Position numbers and translations under genes: made by a program | Notes under the pieces: generated by a model | What the model saw: only the letters and a program-made list of their open reading frames with translations | Told to the model about the DNA's origin: nothing | Databases searched by the model: none | NCBI GenBank assembly: GCA_030600865.1 | Contig: JAUVUS010000185.1 | Location: forward strand, 1 to 5,732 | DNA length: 5,732 nt | From: Bacteroidales bacterium | GTDB lineage: Bacteria > Bacteroidota > Bacteroidia > Bacteroidales > UBA12077 | Direction: 5' to 3' | Shown here: piece by piece, positions 5,729 to 5,732 of the stretch | How positions within the stretch are numbered: the stretch's first letter is position 1 | Layout of the letters: each line of letters starts with the position of its first letter

Positions 5729-5732
5729 CAAA

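Larger units (their letters stand above)
5214..5732. other. Repeat-rich intergenic region, no convincing gene
   Basis: About 520 bases beyond the terminator, mosaic in composition. In order it holds a small hairpin (AATGAA-ACAA-TTCATT, 5225-5240), degenerate TTTGAC repeats, the right copy of the two-part hairpin element, small hairpins at 5402-5453, a weak promoter-like box with a doubtful 44-residue frame, a large palindrome, and the right copy of the 18-bp inverted repeat. A minus-strand frame of 69 codons (5347-5556) runs through these hairpins and is probably spurious. Confidence 0.6.

Overview
The window is AT-rich and carries two intact genes on the + strand. Both encode Sec-exported proteins that end in a type IX secretion system (T9SS) C-terminal sorting domain. 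T9SS cargo, the 'LAQ'/'IAQ' signal-peptide ends, the lack of a Shine-Dalgarno sequence and a TAnnTTTR promoter box all point to a Bacteroidota bacterium. A Bacteroidales/Marinilabiliales-like lineage is my guess; the window has no phylogenetic marker.

Layout. Bases 1-611 have no convincing gene. They hold a terminal hairpin, a doubtful small minus-strand reading frame, one copy of an 18-bp sequence that recurs inverted at the far end, a 9-bp hairpin, the left copy of a two-part hairpin element (389-435) and a Bacteroidota-type promoter. Bases 612-2000 encode a 462-residue secreted beta-propeller (sialidase/BNR-like fold) with a T9SS tail. After a 7-base gap, 2008-5163 encode a 1051-residue multidomain protein: signal peptide, legumain-like (C13, clan CD) cysteine peptidase with visible His and Cys, an EF-hand-like loop, a long right-handed beta-helix, a TPR-like helical module and a T9SS tail. 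A strong intrinsic terminator (5181-5213) closes the unit. Bases 5214-5732 are repeat-rich: degenerate TTTGAC repeats, the right copy of the hairpin element (5338-5388), a 13-bp-arm palindrome and the second copy of the 18-bp sequence.

How it works together. The spacing, shared strand, single upstream promoter and single downstream terminator suggest a bicistronic operon. It would place a propeller protein and a large cysteine peptidase on the cell surface or in the medium through the T9SS. The propeller and beta-helix could bind glycans or proteins, and the C13 domain could cleave or ligate at Asn/Asp; substrates cannot be read from the sequence.

The most unusual signal is not in the genes. 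The two copies of the flanking hairpin element share their inner hairpin, internal loop and leader, but their 8-bp outer stems differ at four pairs, and each difference is compensated on the other arm. That pattern implies selection for the fold rather than for the sequence.
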